In this document: piece after piece, positions 1-9,725 of the stretch | How the letters are laid out: each line of letters starts with the position of its first letter | Numbering within the stretch: the first letter of the stretch is position 1 | Assembly (NCBI GenBank): GCA_946540365.1 | Contig: CAMNIH010000026.1 | Location: 1 to 16,802 of the forward strand | Length of the DNA stretch: 16,802 bases | Reading direction: 5' to 3' | Source of the DNA: an uncultured Bacteroidales bacterium | GTDB lineage: Bacteria > Bacteroidota > Bacteroidia > Bacteroidales > P3 | Position numbers and translations under genes: made by a program | Notes under the pieces: model-generated | The model's input: the letters and a program-made list of their open reading frames with translations, nothing else | What the model was told of the DNA's origin: nothing | Databases searched by the model: none

Positions 1-344
1 TTACCGTTAAGGAAGTTAAAGAACTCGCTGACGTCCTGAAAGAGGAGTACGGCATTGAACCCGCCGCCGCTGCTGTTGCAGTCGCCGCCCCCGCCGCTGG
101 TGGTGCCGCCGCCGCTGCTGAGGAGAAGACCTCCTTCGATGTGATCCTGAAGGGTGTTCCCGACATGACCAAGAAGCTGGCCGTTGTGAAGGCCGTCAAG
201 GATATGGCTTCGCTGGGTCTGAAGGAGTCGAAGGAACTCGTCGACAACGCCCCCAAGACCGTCAAGGAAGGCGTCTCGAAGGACGAGGCTGAGAGCCTGA
301 AGAAAGCCCTCGAAGAGGCTGGCGCCGAAGTCGAGGTCAAGTAA
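1..344 (+). CDS. rplL: 50S ribosomal protein L7/L12, 3' part (start outside window)
   Basis: This is the stalk protein of the large ribosomal subunit, which recruits and activates translation GTPases. The first complete codon in frame is at position 3 and the stop is TAA at 342-344, giving about 113 residues. Roughly the first 15-20 residues of a normal ~125-residue protein are missing at the window edge. Visible parts are the end of the N-terminal dimerisation helix ([16 protein letters not shown]), a very Ala/Gly-rich hinge, and the C-terminal factor-binding domain starting at [11 protein letters not shown] and ending [10 protein letters not shown]. The segment [18 protein letters not shown] is a variant of the motif that I recall in Bacteroides as SAGAAKLQVVKAVKE, with conserved KLxVVKAVK. 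The gene lies directly upstream of rpoB, the standard bacterial order, so the missing upstream genes are probably rplJ, rplA and rplK. Identification is secure. Confidence 0.96.
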   Translation, partial: TVKEVKELADVLKEEYGIEPAAAAVAVAAPAAGGAAAAAEEKTSFDVILKGVPDMTKKLAVVKAVKDMASLGLKESKELVDNAPKTVKEGVSKDEAESLKKALEEAGAEVEVK

Positions 345-370
345 GGTTACCTGCTTACTATCACCTACGA

Positions 371-408
371 GGAATAGGGCCTCCGGTTACATCCGGAGTG
401 CCTATTCC
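371..408 (+). terminator. Hairpin in the rplL-rpoB gap (possible attenuator or processing site)
   Basis: An 8-bp perfect outer stem (371-378 with 401-408) is followed by a 2x2 internal mismatch, a 6-bp inner stem (381-386 with 393-398) and a 6-nt loop. It begins 26 bp after the rplL stop. The sequence after the stem (TTGTTGCTGTGG) is only partly U-rich, so complete termination is not expected. In E. coli the same gap carries a partial terminator and an RNase III processing site that lower rpoBC expression relative to the ribosomal proteins; an equivalent role here is inferred from position and structure. The rest of the gap (409-513) holds no promoter I can recognise by the Bacteroidota -33/-7 consensus; its last 30 bp are AT-rich. 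Confidence 0.6.
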
Positions 409-513
409 TTGTTGCTGTGGAATTAAGTCAGATCAAAACAATCGCTGCGCCAAGCCTTCAATGGCTACTCCTGTATTACTGGTAATGTTTTATAAAAGAT
501 AAAATTTATTCCC

Positions 514-3500
514 TTGGCAAAAAAAGACCCCACAGTAGTAAATTTCGCGTCTGTACGCAAATTTGATTACCCGGATTTTCTCGATATTCAGGTTAAGTCG
601 TTCAAAGACTTCTTCCAAATAGAAACCAACCCCGACAACCGCTTGGATGAGGGTTTGTATAAGGTGTTCAAAGAGAATTTCCCGATTACTGATGCGAGAA
701 ACAACTTCGAACTCGAATTCTTGGATTATTATATCGATCCTCCCCGCTATTCGATCGAGGAGTGCATCGAGCGTGGCCTTACGTACAGTGTGCCGCTGAA
801 AGCCAAGATGAAGCTGAGTTGCAAGGATCCGGAGAATGAGGATTTCCAGACCCTTGAGCAGCATGTCTATCTGGGGATGATTCCTTACATGACTCCGAAG
901 GGAACGTTTGTCATCAACGGAGCAGAGCGTGTGGTGGTGTCCCAGTTGCACCGTTCTCCCGGTGTGTTCTTCGGCACCCAGTTCCACTCGAATGGCACGC
1001 AGCTGTATTCTGCCCGTATTATCCCCTTCAAAGGGTCATGGATGGAGTTTACGACCGATATAAACAATGTGATGTATGCTTATATCGACCGTAAGAAGAA
1101 ACTTCCGATCACTACGCTGTTGCGTGCCATCGGCTATGAGTCGGACAAGGAAATACTGGATATCTTCGGCCTGGCCGAGGAGGTCAAGGTGACCCGTAAC
1201 AACCTGAAGAAGGTGATCGGGAAGCAGCTGGCAGCCCGCGTGGTGGAATCGTGGACGGAGGACTTCGTGGATGAGGATACCGGCGAGGTGGTGTCGATGG
1301 AACGTACCGAGGTGGTGATCGAGCGCGATGTGGAACTGACGGAAGAGCACATCAACAAGATTCTTGATCTCGATATCAAATCGATCCTGATCAAAACCGA
1401 AGACAAGGATGGCATTGATTACTCTGTCATCTACAATACTTTGAAGAAAGATACGGCCAACAATGCCAAGGAGGCTTGCGATTACATCTATCGCCAGCTG
1501 CGCAATGCCGAGCCGCCAGACGAAGAGACTGCTCGCAGCATTATCGAGAAGCTCTTCTTCTCGGAGAAGCGTTACGACCTTGGCGACGTGGGTCGCTACA
1601 GAATCAATACGAAACTGAACTTGGATGTGGCGGACGATGTCCGTGTCCTGACCAAAGAAGACATCACATCCATTATTAAATATTTGGTGGAGCTGATCAA
1701 CCAGAAGGCGGAAGTGGACGATATCGACCACCTTTCGAACCGTCGTATCCGCACTGTCGGCGAGCAGCTCTCCAACCAGTTCGGCGTGGGCCTTGCCCGC
1801 ATGTCGCGCACGATCCGTGAGCGTATGAATGTGCGAGACAACGAGGTGTTCACTCCGACTGAACTCATTAATGCCAAGACGCTTTCGTCGGTCATCAACT
1901 CGTTCTTTGGTACCAACCAGCTGAGCCAGTTTATGGATCAGACGAACCCGCTTGCTGAATTGACGCACAAACGCCGTATCTCCGCTCTGGGTCCCGGCGG
2001 TCTGTCGCGTGAGCGTGCCGGTTTCGAGGTGCGCGACGTACACTATACCCACTACGGTCGTCTTTGCACGATCGAGACTCCTGAAGGTCCCAATATCGGT
2101 CTGATCTCGTCGCTCTGCGTGTATGCTAAGATCAACGAGTTGGGCTTTATCGAGACTCCGTATCAGCGTGTTGTCGACGGTCAGGTGCAGCTCAACGAGG
2201 CTCCTGTCTACCTCTCGGCTGAGGCTGAGGAGAACAAGACGGTGGCCCAGGCTACCACTCCGCAGGATGAAGAAGGCCACATCACCGTGTCGCGCGTGAA
2301 GGCCCGTCGTCAGGCCGACTTCCCCATTGTTTCGCCGGAAGAGATCGACCTGATTGACATTGCATCCAACCAGATTGCATCCATTGCTGCATCCCTGATT
2401 CCCTTCCTCGAGCACGACGATGCCAACCGCGCCCTGATGGGATCGAACATGATGCGCCAGGCTGTGCCTCTGCTCAACCCCGAGATTCCTATTGTCGGAA
2501 CGGGTATTGAGGAAGCCGTGGCCCACGACAGCCGCGTGTTGCTGAATGCCGAGGCCGACGGAGTGGTGGAGTATGTGGATTCCACGAAGGTCGTCATCCG
2601 TCACAACCGCACCGAGAAGGAGCGTCTTGTCTCGTTCGATGACGACGTGAAGGAGTATCGCCTTACCAAATACCAGCGTACCAACCATTCCACCGCCATC
2701 AACCTGCGTCCTATCGTCAAGAAGGGTGACAAGGTCAAGAAGGGACAGGTGCTGTGCGAGGGTTATGCCACCCAGGGCGGCGAGCTCGCGCTCGGCCGTA
2801 ATATGATGGTTGCCTTCATGCCTTGGAAGGGTTACAACTTCGAGGACGCTGTTGTGATTTCGGAGCGCGTGGTTCGCGAGGATATCTTCACCTCGGTGCA
2901 TGTCGAGGAGTTCACGCTGGAAGTGCGTGAGACCAAGCGCGGCAACGAGGAGCTGACCCGCGACATCCCCAATGTGGGTAGCGATGCCACCAAGGATCTG
3001 GATGAGAATGGTATCATCCGTATCGGTGCCGAAGTGAACGAGGGTGACATCCTGATCGGTAAGATTACGCCGAAGGGTGAGTCCGATCCCACCCCGGAAG
3101 AGAAACTCCTGCGTGCCATCTTCGGCGACAAGGCCGGCGATGTGAAAGATGCTTCTCTCAAGGTGCCGCCGTCGCTGCATGGCGTGGTGATCGACAAGAA
3201 GCTGTTTGCCCGTGTCATCCGCGACCGTAAGGCACGTGCCCGCGAGAAGGAGTTGCTGGCCAAGCCCGAGGAAGAGTATCGTTTCGAGTGCGAGGAGCTG
3301 AAGGACAAGCTTATATCGCGACTCCTCATCCTCCTCAACGGCAAGCTCTCCAACGGTGTGTACACCAACCACCGTGAAGAGGTGATCCCCAAGAAGGTCA
3401 AGTTCTCGGCCAAGACGCTGAAGGCTATCGACTACACCGAGGTCAGCCCCAACAAGTGGACCAACGACAAGGAAACCAATGCTCTCATCAAAGAGCTGTT

Positions 3501-4317
3501 GAATAACTACAATATCAAGTTCCGCGAGATTTCTGGCCGTTTCACCCGCAACAAGTTCGCTCTGACGGTGGGTGACGATCTGCCGAGCGGTATCGTCCAG
3601 ATGGCCAAGGTCTATGTGGCTATGAAGCGCAAACTGCGTATCGGCGACAAGATGGCTGGCCGTCACGGTAACAAGGGTATCGTGTCGAAGATTGTCCGTG
3701 CCGAGGATATGCCTTTCCTGGCCGACGGAACCCCGGTCGACATTGTGTTGAACCCGCTGGGTGTGCCTTCGCGTATGAACCTGGGTCAGATCTATGAGAC
3801 TGTCCTTGGATGGGCCGGCAAGAAACTCAACAAGCGCTTCAAGACGCCTATCTTCGATGGTGCCACCCTCGAACAGATCAACGGCTATATGCGTGAGGCC
3901 GGTCTGCCCGAGAATGGTCGTACTTATCTGTACGACGGCGAGACGGGTGATCGCTTTGATCAGCCTGCCACAGTGGGTTACATCTATTACCTCAAGCTGC
4001 ATCACATGATCGACGACAAGATGCACGCCCGTTCTATCGGACCCTACTCGCTTATCACTCAGCAGCCGCTCGGTGGTAAAGCCAACTTCGGCGGTCAGCG
4101 TTTCGGTGAAATGGAGGTGTGGGCACTGGAAGCCTATGGCGCTTCGCATGTGCTGCAAGAGGTACTTACCGTCAAGTCGGACGATGTTATGGGTCGAGCC
4201 AAGGCCTACGAAGCTATTGTCAAGGGTGACAATATGCCGGTGCCGGGCATCCCCGAGTCGTTTAATGTCCTTGTCCACGAGCTCCGTGGTCTGGGCCTTG
4301 AGGTAACATTTGATTAA
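514..4317 (+). CDS. rpoB: DNA-directed RNA polymerase subunit beta
   Basis: This is the beta subunit of RNA polymerase, forming one side of the active-site cleft. The 1267-residue product is close to the length I recall for Bacteroides (about 1270). The rifampicin-pocket segment runs from [13 protein letters not shown] to [20 protein letters not shown]. Gln472, Asp475, His485 and Ser490 match E. coli Gln513, Asp516, His526 and Ser531, so no classical rifampicin-resistance change is seen. The active-site lysines are Lys1046 (GDKMAG) and Lys1054 (HGNKG), matching E. coli Lys1065 and Lys1073. The C-terminal block contains [27 protein letters not shown]. The chosen start is TTG at 514, followed by [13 protein letters not shown]. 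There is no in-frame ATG or GTG between it and the conserved VNFAS segment, and no strong ribosome-binding site. The gene lies between rplL and rpoC, 24 bp before rpoC. Confidence 0.98.
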   Translation: MAKKDPTVVNFASVRKFDYPDFLDIQVKSFKDFFQIETNPDNRLDEGLYKVFKENFPITDARNNFELEFLDYYIDPPRYSIEECIERGLTYSVPLKAKMKLSCKDPENEDFQTLEQHVYLGMIPYMTPKGTFVINGAERVVVSQLHRSPGVFFGTQFHSNGTQLYSARIIPFKGSWMEFTTDINNVMYAYIDRKKKLPITTLLRAIGYESDKEILDIFGLAEEVKVTRNNLKKVIGKQLAARVVESWTEDFVDEDTGEVVSMERTEVVIERDVELTEEHINKILDLDIKSILIKTEDKDGIDYSVIYNTLKKDTANNAKEACDYIYRQLRNAEPPDEETARSIIEKLFFSEKRYDLGDVGRYRINTKLNLDVADDVRVLTKEDITSIIKYLVELINQKAEVDDIDHLSNRRIRTVGEQLSNQFGVGLARMSRTIRERMNVRDNEVFTPTELINAKTLSSVINSFFGTNQLSQFMDQTNPLAELTHKRRISALGPGGLSRERAGFEVRDVHYTHYGRLCTIETPEGPNIGLISSLCVYAKINELGFIETPYQRVVDGQVQLNEAPVYLSAEAEENKTVAQATTPQDEEGHITVSRVKARRQADFPIVSPEEIDLIDIASNQIASIAASLIPFLEHDDANRALMGSNMMRQAVPLLNPEIPIVGTGIEEAVAHDSRVLLNAEADGVVEYVDSTKVVIRHNRTEKERLVSFDDDVKEYRLTKYQRTNHSTAINLRPIVKKGDKVKKGQVLCEGYATQGGELALGRNMMVAFMPWKGYNFEDAVVISERVVREDIFTSVHVEEFTLEVRETKRGNEELTRDIPNVGSDATKDLDENGIIRIGAEVNEGDILIGKITPKGESDPTPEEKLLRAIFGDKAGDVKDASLKVPPSLHGVVIDKKLFARVIRDRKARAREKELLAKPEEEYRFECEELKDKLISRLLILLNGKLSNGVYTNHREEVIPKKVKFSAKTLKAIDYTEVSPNKWTNDKETNALIKELLNNYNIKFREISGRFTRNKFALTVGDDLPSGIVQMAKVYVAMKRKLRIGDKMAGRHGNKGIVSKIVRAEDMPFLADGTPVDIVLNPLGVPSRMNLGQIYETVLGWAGKKLNKRFKTPIFDGATLEQINGYMREAGLPENGRTYLYDGETGDRFDQPATVGYIYYLKLHHMIDDKMHARSIGPYSLITQQPLGGKANFGGQRFGEMEVWALEAYGASHVLQEVLTVKSDDVMGRAKAYEAIVKGDNMPVPGIPESFNVLVHELRGLGLEVTFD

Positions 4318-4341
4318 TTGGTTGTATAAGTAGAAAAGAAC

Positions 4342-7300
4342 ATGGCTTTTAAACAAGAATCTCAGTTAAAGACCGATTTCAACGCCATCACCATCAGCCT
4401 GGCGTCGCCCGAATCCATCAAGCGCCGCTCCTATGGCGAGGTGACGAAGCCCGAAACCGTCAACTACCGCACCTATAAACCCGAGCGCGATGGTTTGTTC
4501 TGTGAGCGTATCTTTGGCCCTACTCGTGACTGGGAGTGCCATTGCGGCAAATACAAACGTATCCGTTACAAAGGCATTGTCTGCGACCGTTGCGGCGTCG
4601 AGGTGACAGAGAAAAAAGTCCGTCGTGAACGTATGGGCCACATCGAGTTGGTTGTCCCCATTGCTCACATTTGGTTCTTCCGTTCGCTGCCCAACAAGAT
4701 TGGTACATTACTCAATATACCTTCCAAAAAGCTCGACCAGGTTATCTATTACGAGAAGTACATCGTTCTCCAGCCTGGCAAGGCTATGCTCAACGAGATG
4801 CCGGTCCAGAAGTTGGACCTGCTGACCGAGGAGGAATACTATTACATTCAGGATTCCCTGCCGGAGGACAATGCTCAATTGCCCGACAGCGATCCCGACA
4901 AGTTCATCGCCGGTATGGGCGCCGAGGCGCTCTATACCCTGCTCTCCGAGCTCGATCTGGACAAGCTCAGCTACGAACTGCGCGCCAAGGCCTCGCGTGA
5001 AACGGCCGTGGCCCGTAAGCAGGAAGCCCTCAAGCGGCTGAATGTTATCGAGTCGTTCCGCGAGTCGCAGCGTTCCATGCGTGCCCGTGGAATGGACAAC
5101 CGTCCCGAGTGGATGATCATGAACATCATCCCCGTCATCCCGCCCGACCTGCGTCCTCTCGTCCCGCTGGATGGCGGCCGTTTCGCCACCTCTGATATCA
5201 ACGAGCTCTACCGCCGTGTCATCATCCGCAACAACCGTCTGAAACGTCTGGTCGAGATCAAGGCCCCGGAGGTCATCATGCGCAACGAGAAGCGTATGCT
5301 CCAAGAGGCTGTCGATTCGCTGTTCGACAACAGCCGTAAGGTCTCCAGTGTCAAGTCCGACAGCAACCGTGCCCTGAAGTCGTTGTCCGATGCCCTGAAG
5401 GGCAAACAGGGCCGCTTCCGTCAGAACCTGCTCGGTAAGCGTGTCGACTACTCCGGCCGTTCGGTCATCGTCGTGGGCCCCGAGCTCAAGATGCACGAGT
5501 GCGGTCTGCCTAAAGACATGGCCGCCGAGCTGTTCAAGCCGTATGTCATCCGCAAACTTCTCGAGCGTGGTCTGGTCAAGACCGTTAAGAGCGCCAAGAA
5601 GATCGTGGACCGCAAGGAACCCGTCGTGTGGGAAATCCTTGAGAATATCCTGAAAGGCCATCCTATCCTGCTCAACCGTGCTCCTACGCTGCACCGTCTG
5701 GGTATCCAGGCCTTCCAGCCCAAGCTCATCGAGGGCAAGGCTATCCGCCTCCACCCGCTGGTGTGTACCGGATTCAATGCCGACTTCGACGGCGACCAGA
5801 TGGCTGTCCATGTGCCCATGGGCAACGCCGCCATCCTGGAAGCCCAGTTGCTGATGCTCTCCACCCACAACATCCTCAACCCCGCCAATGGTGCTCCTAT
5901 CACCGTTCCTTCGCAGGATATGGTGCTCGGACTGTACTATATGACCAAACCGCGCCGCACCACTGCCGACGAAATCGTCCATGGCGAGGGTCAGCGCTTC
6001 TATTCCCCCGAAGAGGTCATCATCGCCTACAATGAAAAGCGCGTCGACCTCAACGCCTGCATCAGCGTGCAGATGCCGCTGCCCGAAGGCCAGACCGAGT
6101 ACTCCTATATCAAGACCGACAAGACCTTCATGGAGGTCGTCAAGGACAGCAAGGGCAACGTACTTACCGATGTCGACTGCAACACCCCCGCCGAGACCGC
6201 ACTTCACAGCCGTACCGAGTACGAAGTGAAACGCGACAAGGACGGCAACGTCATCGTCGACGCCAATGGCCACTACATCAAGACCAACCGCCTGCGTACC
6301 ACCGTCGGCCGCGTGATCTTCAACCAGGTTGTCCCCAGCCAGTATGGCTACATCAACCAGGTGATGGGCAAGAAGAGCCTCCGCGACATTATCGGCGATA
6401 TCTTTACCGAATGCGGCAATGCTGTGACTGCCATCTTCCTCGACGATATCAAGAATATGGGTTATCGTCAGGCTTTCCGTGGCGGACTCTCGTTCAACCT
6501 GGGCGATGTGATCATCCCCGTCGAGAAGGAAGCCCTTATCGAGAAGGCCAACGAAGAGGTCGAAGAGGTGATGGCCCAGTATTCCATGGGTCTGATTACC
6601 AACAACGAACGTTACAACCACGTCATCGATATTTGGACTAACACCAACAACCAGTTGACCGAGACGCTCATGAAGCAGCTCAAGGCCGACAACCAGGGCT
6701 TCAACCCCATCTTCATGATGTACGATTCGGGTGCTCGTGGTAGCAAGGAGCAGATCCGTCAGCTCTCCGGCATGCGCGGCCTGATGGCCAAGCCCCAGAA
6801 GGCCGGTGCTTCGGGCAACGAAATTATCGAGAACCCCATTATCTCCAACTTCAAGGAGGGCCTCTCGGTGCTCGAGTACTTCATCTCGACCCACGGTGCC
6901 CGTAAGGGTCTGGCTGATACCGCTCTGAAGACGGCTGACGCCGGTTACCTGACCCGCCGTCTGGTCGACGTGGCCCACGATGTGATCATCAACGAGGAAG
7001 ACTGCGGCACCCTCCGCGGCCTGCCCACCACAGCCCTCAAGAAGGGCGAGGATATCGTCCAGTCTCTGGGCGAGAAGATCCTGGGCCGTACTTCGGTTCA
7101 CGACATCTACCATCCCCAGACGGGCGAGCTCATCGCTCGTGCCGGCGAGGAACTCACCGAGGAAATCTGCCGCAAGATCGAGGAGTCCCCGATCGAGGAG
7201 GTCGAGATCCGTTCGGTGCTCACCTGCGAGTCCAAGCATGGCGTCTGCGCCAAGTGCTACGGCCGCAACCTGGCCACCGGCAAGATGGTCCAGAAGGGCG

Positions 7301-8817
7301 AGGCCGTCGGCGTCATCGCGGCTCAGGCTATCGGTGAGCCTGGTACCCAGCTGACCCTGCGTACCTTCCACGTCGGTGGTGTCGCCGGTGGCAACATCGG
7401 TACCGCCTCCAGCCTCCAGGCCAAATACGAGGGACGTCTCCTCATCGACGAGCTCCGTTCCATCCCCTACACCGATGCCGAGGGCGACAGCTATCACATC
7501 GTCATGGGTCGTTCGGCCGAGATGCGTATCGTCGATCCCAATACCGACATCACCCTCTTCTCGTCGCTCTTGCCCTACGGCGCCAAGCTCTACAAGGCTT
7601 CGGGCGACATGCTCAAGAAGGGCGACCTCATCGCCGAGTGGGATCCCTACAACGCCGTCATCATCTCCGATGTGGCCGGTAAGGTCTCGTTCGAGAACGT
7701 CATCGAGAACGTCACCTACCGTGTCGAGAGCGATGCCCAGACGGGCCTGCAGGACAAGGTCGTCATCGAGAGCCGTCAGCGCACCAAGAACCCCACCCTC
7801 AACATTGTCGATTCCGAGGGCAATATCCTCAAGGTATACGACCTTCCCGTCGGTGCCCATATCGGCGTCGAGCAGGGTCAGGATCTGCGTGCCGGCGACA
7901 TCATGGTGAAGATACCCCGTTCGTTCGGCAAGGCCGGCGATATCACGGGCGGTCTGCCCCGCGTCACCGAGCTCTTCGAGGCCCGCAACCCCAGCGACCC
8001 CGCCATCGTGGCCGAAATCGACGGTATCGTCAGCATCGCCAAGAAGCTCAAACGCGGCAACCGCGAGGTCACCATCACCTCCAAGACCGGCGAGCAGCGC
8101 TCCTACCTCATCCCCACCTCCAAGCAGATCCTTGCTCAGGACAGCGACTACGTCAAGGCTGGCACCCCGCTTTCCGACGGTGCCATCACCCCGGCCGACA
8201 TCCTCGCCATCAAGGGTCCCACCAAGGTGCAGGAATACATCGTCAACGAGGTTCAGGAGGTCTATCGTCTGCAGGGTGTGAAGATCAACGACAAGCACTT
8301 CGAGGTCATCGTGCGCCAGATGATGCGCAAGGTCGAAATCCTCGACCCGGGCGACACCCGCTTCCTCGAGGGCGACCTCGTCAACAAGCTCGACTTCAAC
8401 GACGTCAACGATCAGATCTTCGGCATGAAGGTCATCGAGGACGCTGGCGACAGTGAGACCCTCAGCGTGGGTCAGATCATCACCGCCCGCGAACTGCGCG
8501 ACGAGAACTCCGCCCTGCGCCGTCAGGACAAGAAACTCGTCACCGCCCGCGACGCCCACCCCGCCACCTGCCGTCAGGTGCTCCAGGGTATCACCCGCGC
8601 CTCGTTGCAGACCAAGTCGTTCATCAGCGCCGCCTCCTTCCAGGAGACCACCAAGGTGCTCACCGAAGCCGCCATCAACGCCAAGCGCGACACGCTGGTC
8701 GGCATGAAGGAGAACGTCATCGTCGGTCACCTCATCCCCGCCGGTACCGGTATGCGCGAGTACCAGGATCTGGTGGTCGGCAGTGCCCCCGCCATGAGCG
8801 CCGCCAAGGAGAACTAA
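4342..8817 (+). CDS. rpoC: DNA-directed RNA polymerase subunit beta'
   Basis: This is the catalytic beta' subunit, 1491 residues from an ATG start. The N-terminal zinc site is Cys66, Cys68, Cys81 and Cys84 (CHCG and CDRCG). The Mg2+-binding motif NADFDGDQ has Asp481, Asp483 and Asp485. The second zinc site is Cys888, Cys962, Cys969 and Cys972, exactly 74 residues later than E. coli 814, 888, 895 and 898. The trigger loop [16 protein letters not shown] carries Leu1006 and catalytic His1010 (E. coli Met932 and His936). The protein is longer than I remember for Bacteroides (about 1427); residues ~575-652 hold extra sequence with two similar stretches ([12 protein letters not shown] and [12 protein letters not shown]). 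The end, ...[12 protein letters not shown], is short. It is co-transcribed with rpoB and closed by the terminator at 8843. Codons are strongly C-ending, as expected for a highly expressed gene. Confidence 0.98.
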   Translation: MAFKQESQLKTDFNAITISLASPESIKRRSYGEVTKPETVNYRTYKPERDGLFCERIFGPTRDWECHCGKYKRIRYKGIVCDRCGVEVTEKKVRRERMGHIELVVPIAHIWFFRSLPNKIGTLLNIPSKKLDQVIYYEKYIVLQPGKAMLNEMPVQKLDLLTEEEYYYIQDSLPEDNAQLPDSDPDKFIAGMGAEALYTLLSELDLDKLSYELRAKASRETAVARKQEALKRLNVIESFRESQRSMRARGMDNRPEWMIMNIIPVIPPDLRPLVPLDGGRFATSDINELYRRVIIRNNRLKRLVEIKAPEVIMRNEKRMLQEAVDSLFDNSRKVSSVKSDSNRALKSLSDALKGKQGRFRQNLLGKRVDYSGRSVIVVGPELKMHECGLPKDMAAELFKPYVIRKLLERGLVKTVKSAKKIVDRKEPVVWEILENILKGHPILLNRAPTLHRLGIQAFQPKLIEGKAIRLHPLVCTGFNADFDGDQMAVHVPMGNAAILEAQLLMLSTHNILNPANGAPITVPSQDMVLGLYYMTKPRRTTADEIVHGEGQRFYSPEEVIIAYNEKRVDLNACISVQMPLPEGQTEYSYIKTDKTFMEVVKDSKGNVLTDVDCNTPAETALHSRTEYEVKRDKDGNVIVDANGHYIKTNRLRTTVGRVIFNQVVPSQYGYINQVMGKKSLRDIIGDIFTECGNAVTAIFLDDIKNMGYRQAFRGGLSFNLGDVIIPVEKEALIEKANEEVEEVMAQYSMGLITNNERYNHVIDIWTNTNNQLTETLMKQLKADNQGFNPIFMMYDSGARGSKEQIRQLSGMRGLMAKPQKAGASGNEIIENPIISNFKEGLSVLEYFISTHGARKGLADTALKTADAGYLTRRLVDVAHDVIINEEDCGTLRGLPTTALKKGEDIVQSLGEKILGRTSVHDIYHPQTGELIARAGEELTEEICRKIEESPIEEVEIRSVLTCESKHGVCAKCYGRNLATGKMVQKGEAVGVIAAQAIGEPGTQLTLRTFHVGGVAGGNIGTASSLQAKYEGRLLIDELRSIPYTDAEGDSYHIVMGRSAEMRIVDPNTDITLFSSLLPYGAKLYKASGDMLKKGDLIAEWDPYNAVIISDVAGKVSFENVIENVTYRVESDAQTGLQDKVVIESRQRTKNPTLNIVDSEGNILKVYDLPVGAHIGVEQGQDLRAGDIMVKIPRSFGKAGDITGGLPRVTELFEARNPSDPAIVAEIDGIVSIAKKLKRGNREVTITSKTGEQRSYLIPTSKQILAQDSDYVKAGTPLSDGAITPADILAIKGPTKVQEYIVNEVQEVYRLQGVKINDKHFEVIVRQMMRKVEILDPGDTRFLEGDLVNKLDFNDVNDQIFGMKVIEDAGDSETLSVGQIITARELRDENSALRRQDKKLVTARDAHPATCRQVLQGITRASLQTKSFISAASFQETTKVLTEAAINAKRDTLVGMKENVIVGHLIPAGTGMREYQDLVVGSAPAMSAAKEN

Positions 8818-8842
8818 CAGCCATCCGGCAACAACACACTTC

Positions 8843-8877
8843 AGAGCCCCGTGCCTACGCGCGGGGCTCTTTCTTTA
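8843..8877 (+). terminator. Intrinsic terminator of the rplL-rpoBC operon
   Basis: A perfect 9-bp GC-rich stem (AGAGCCCCG at 8843-8851 with CGGGGCTCT at 8862-8870) with a 10-nt loop is followed by TTCTTTAT. It begins 25 bp after the rpoC stop. In the reverse direction there is no T-run after the stem, so it should act mainly on the plus strand. It closes the polymerase operon before the convergent envelope cluster. Confidence 0.9.
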
Positions 8878-8923
8878 TGACTCCTATTGATGCGTGGAGG
8901 GCAGGGGCGTGGAGAGCAAAAGA

Positions 8924-9158
8924 GAGAGGGGTGTCCCATAAGTCCAATAGCCCGTTACGGGCGATTGTGTTTAGCCGTGGGCGTCAGCCCACGGAAGCTG
9001 ATATGATACATCTCCAAAGAGCCCTGCAAGGGCGACACTGAATTGGATTTCAATGTGTCGCCCTTGCAGGGCTCTAATTCCATCGCTATATTATTCCCGG
9101 GGGGTGCCCCCCGGCTATTCGCTACCGTCCCCTACGGGGACTTATAGGACACCCTCTC
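8924..9158. repeat. Compound palindromic element with terminal inverted repeats (REP/MITE-like)
   Basis: This ~235-bp non-coding block lies between convergent rpoC and ompH. Its ends are inverted repeats: 8924-8945 (core GGTGTCCCATAAGTCC) pairs with 9138-9158 (core GGACTTATAGGACACC) over about 21 bp, with one mismatch and one extra G. Inside, in order, are hairpin 8950-8962 (GCCCG/CGGGC), hairpin 8975-8994 (CCGTGGGC/GCCCACGG), a large central inverted repeat 9018-9075, hairpin 9097-9114 (CCGGGGGG/CCCCCCGG) and hairpin 9127-9141 (GTCCCC/GGGGAC). No reading frame, transposase fragment or target-site duplication is visible. Similar palindromes are, from memory, common as dispersed intergenic repeats in Bacteroidota genomes. 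A transcript could fold into a closed stem with five arms. Whether it is mobile, and whether it ends envelope-operon transcription, is inference. Confidence 0.75.
9018..9075. repeat. Central perfect 21-bp inverted repeat
   Basis: Positions 9018-9038 are perfectly complementary to 9055-9075 (21 bp), with a 16-nt spacer that can add four more pairs (ATTG at 9042-9045 with CAAT at 9051-9054). The arms contain GAGCCCTGCAAGGGCGACAC and its complement; each arm also holds a smaller palindrome, CCCTGCAAGGG. Two head-to-head REP-like units, or one long hairpin, would both explain it. Confidence 0.9.
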
Positions 9159-9182
9159 GTGGGTCGGTCTTCAGTGGAAGGC

Positions 9183-9686
9183 TCAGATGCCGAGTTTCTT
9201 CTTCACCAGCGGCATCACATCCTCGCTGTCCTGCGAGTAGAGCAGGGCGGCACCGTCGAAGATATAGGTGTAGTTGCCTTCGCGGGCCACGTCCTCGATG
9301 GCTTTCTTGGCGCGGTCGATGATGGGCTTGGTCAGCTCGGCTTCACGCTCCTGAAGCTGCTTCTGGGCGTTCTCCTGGAACTCCTGGATGCGGGCGCCCA
9401 TATCCTGAATCTCGCGCTGCTTGGTCTGGCGGATCAGGTCGGTCCAGCCAGCCTGGTTGGCCGTGTAGTCGTTGATGCGCTTCTCGGCCTCGGCCTGCAT
9501 CATCTTCAGCTGCTCTTCCAGGTCGGCGACCTCTTTCTGCAGCACGGTCTGCACCGAATCGCGACCGGGCATGATCTGCATCAGTTCCTGCGAGTTGATG
9601 TGTCCGAGTTTGATGTTCTTCTGGGCCATTGCGTTGCCTCCAAAGGCAAACAGGCAGATAGCCATTGCGATAAGTGTTTTTTTCAT
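9183..9686 (-). CDS. ompH: OmpH/Skp family periplasmic chaperone (second copy)
   Basis: This is a probable periplasmic holdase that binds unfolded outer-membrane proteins and delivers them to the BAM complex. The product has 167 residues, normal for the family. Residues 1-22 form a signal peptide (MKK, hydrophobic stretch, AMAQ). Residues ~45-120 are rich in Glu, Gln, Lys and Arg with heptad-like spacing, as in the Skp coiled-coil tentacles. The C-terminal body contains LTKPIIDRAKKAIEDVAREGNYTYIFDG, which closely matches the same region of the upstream paralogue. It is the last gene of the cluster, 39 bp after its paralogue. No clear intrinsic terminator follows it, and the palindromic element begins 24 bp beyond its stop. 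In Bacteroides I recall murI following this gene; here the cluster ends at convergent rpoC. Confidence 0.9.
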   Translation of the reverse strand: MKKTLIAMAICLFAFGGNAMAQKNIKLGHINSQELMQIMPGRDSVQTVLQKEVADLEEQLKMMQAEAEKRINDYTANQAGWTDLIRQTKQREIQDMGARIQEFQENAQKQLQEREAELTKPIIDRAKKAIEDVAREGNYTYIFDGAALLYSQDSEDVMPLVKKKLGI

Positions 9687-9725
9687 TGTCTCTATAAGTG
9701 TTTTATTTGTTTTCTGTCGTTGGGT

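Noticed and set aside
1924..1986. Rifampicin-resistance mutation in rpoB
   Set aside because: Gln472, Asp475, His485 and Ser490 are the usual sensitive residues; nearby differences from E. coli (Thr477, Ala481, Leu483) are conservative and likely lineage-specific.
1036..4356. Antisense open frame of 1106 codons opposite rpoB
   Set aside because: It has no recognisable domains or start context and lies wholly within a certain gene; GC-ending codons remove stops from this antisense frame.
4708..8730. Antisense open frame of 1340 codons opposite rpoC
   Set aside because: Its composition (repetitive Val, Leu, Asp, Gly, His) is typical of reverse-strand reading of a biased gene, with no family signature.
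8924..9158. CRISPR array
   Set aside because: The repeats are inverted and differ in sequence; there are no regularly spaced direct repeats and no cas genes.
9053..9322. Plus-strand 89-codon frame inside the palindromic block and ompH
   Set aside because: It is built from hairpin sequence and the antisense of ompH; no start signal or family likeness.
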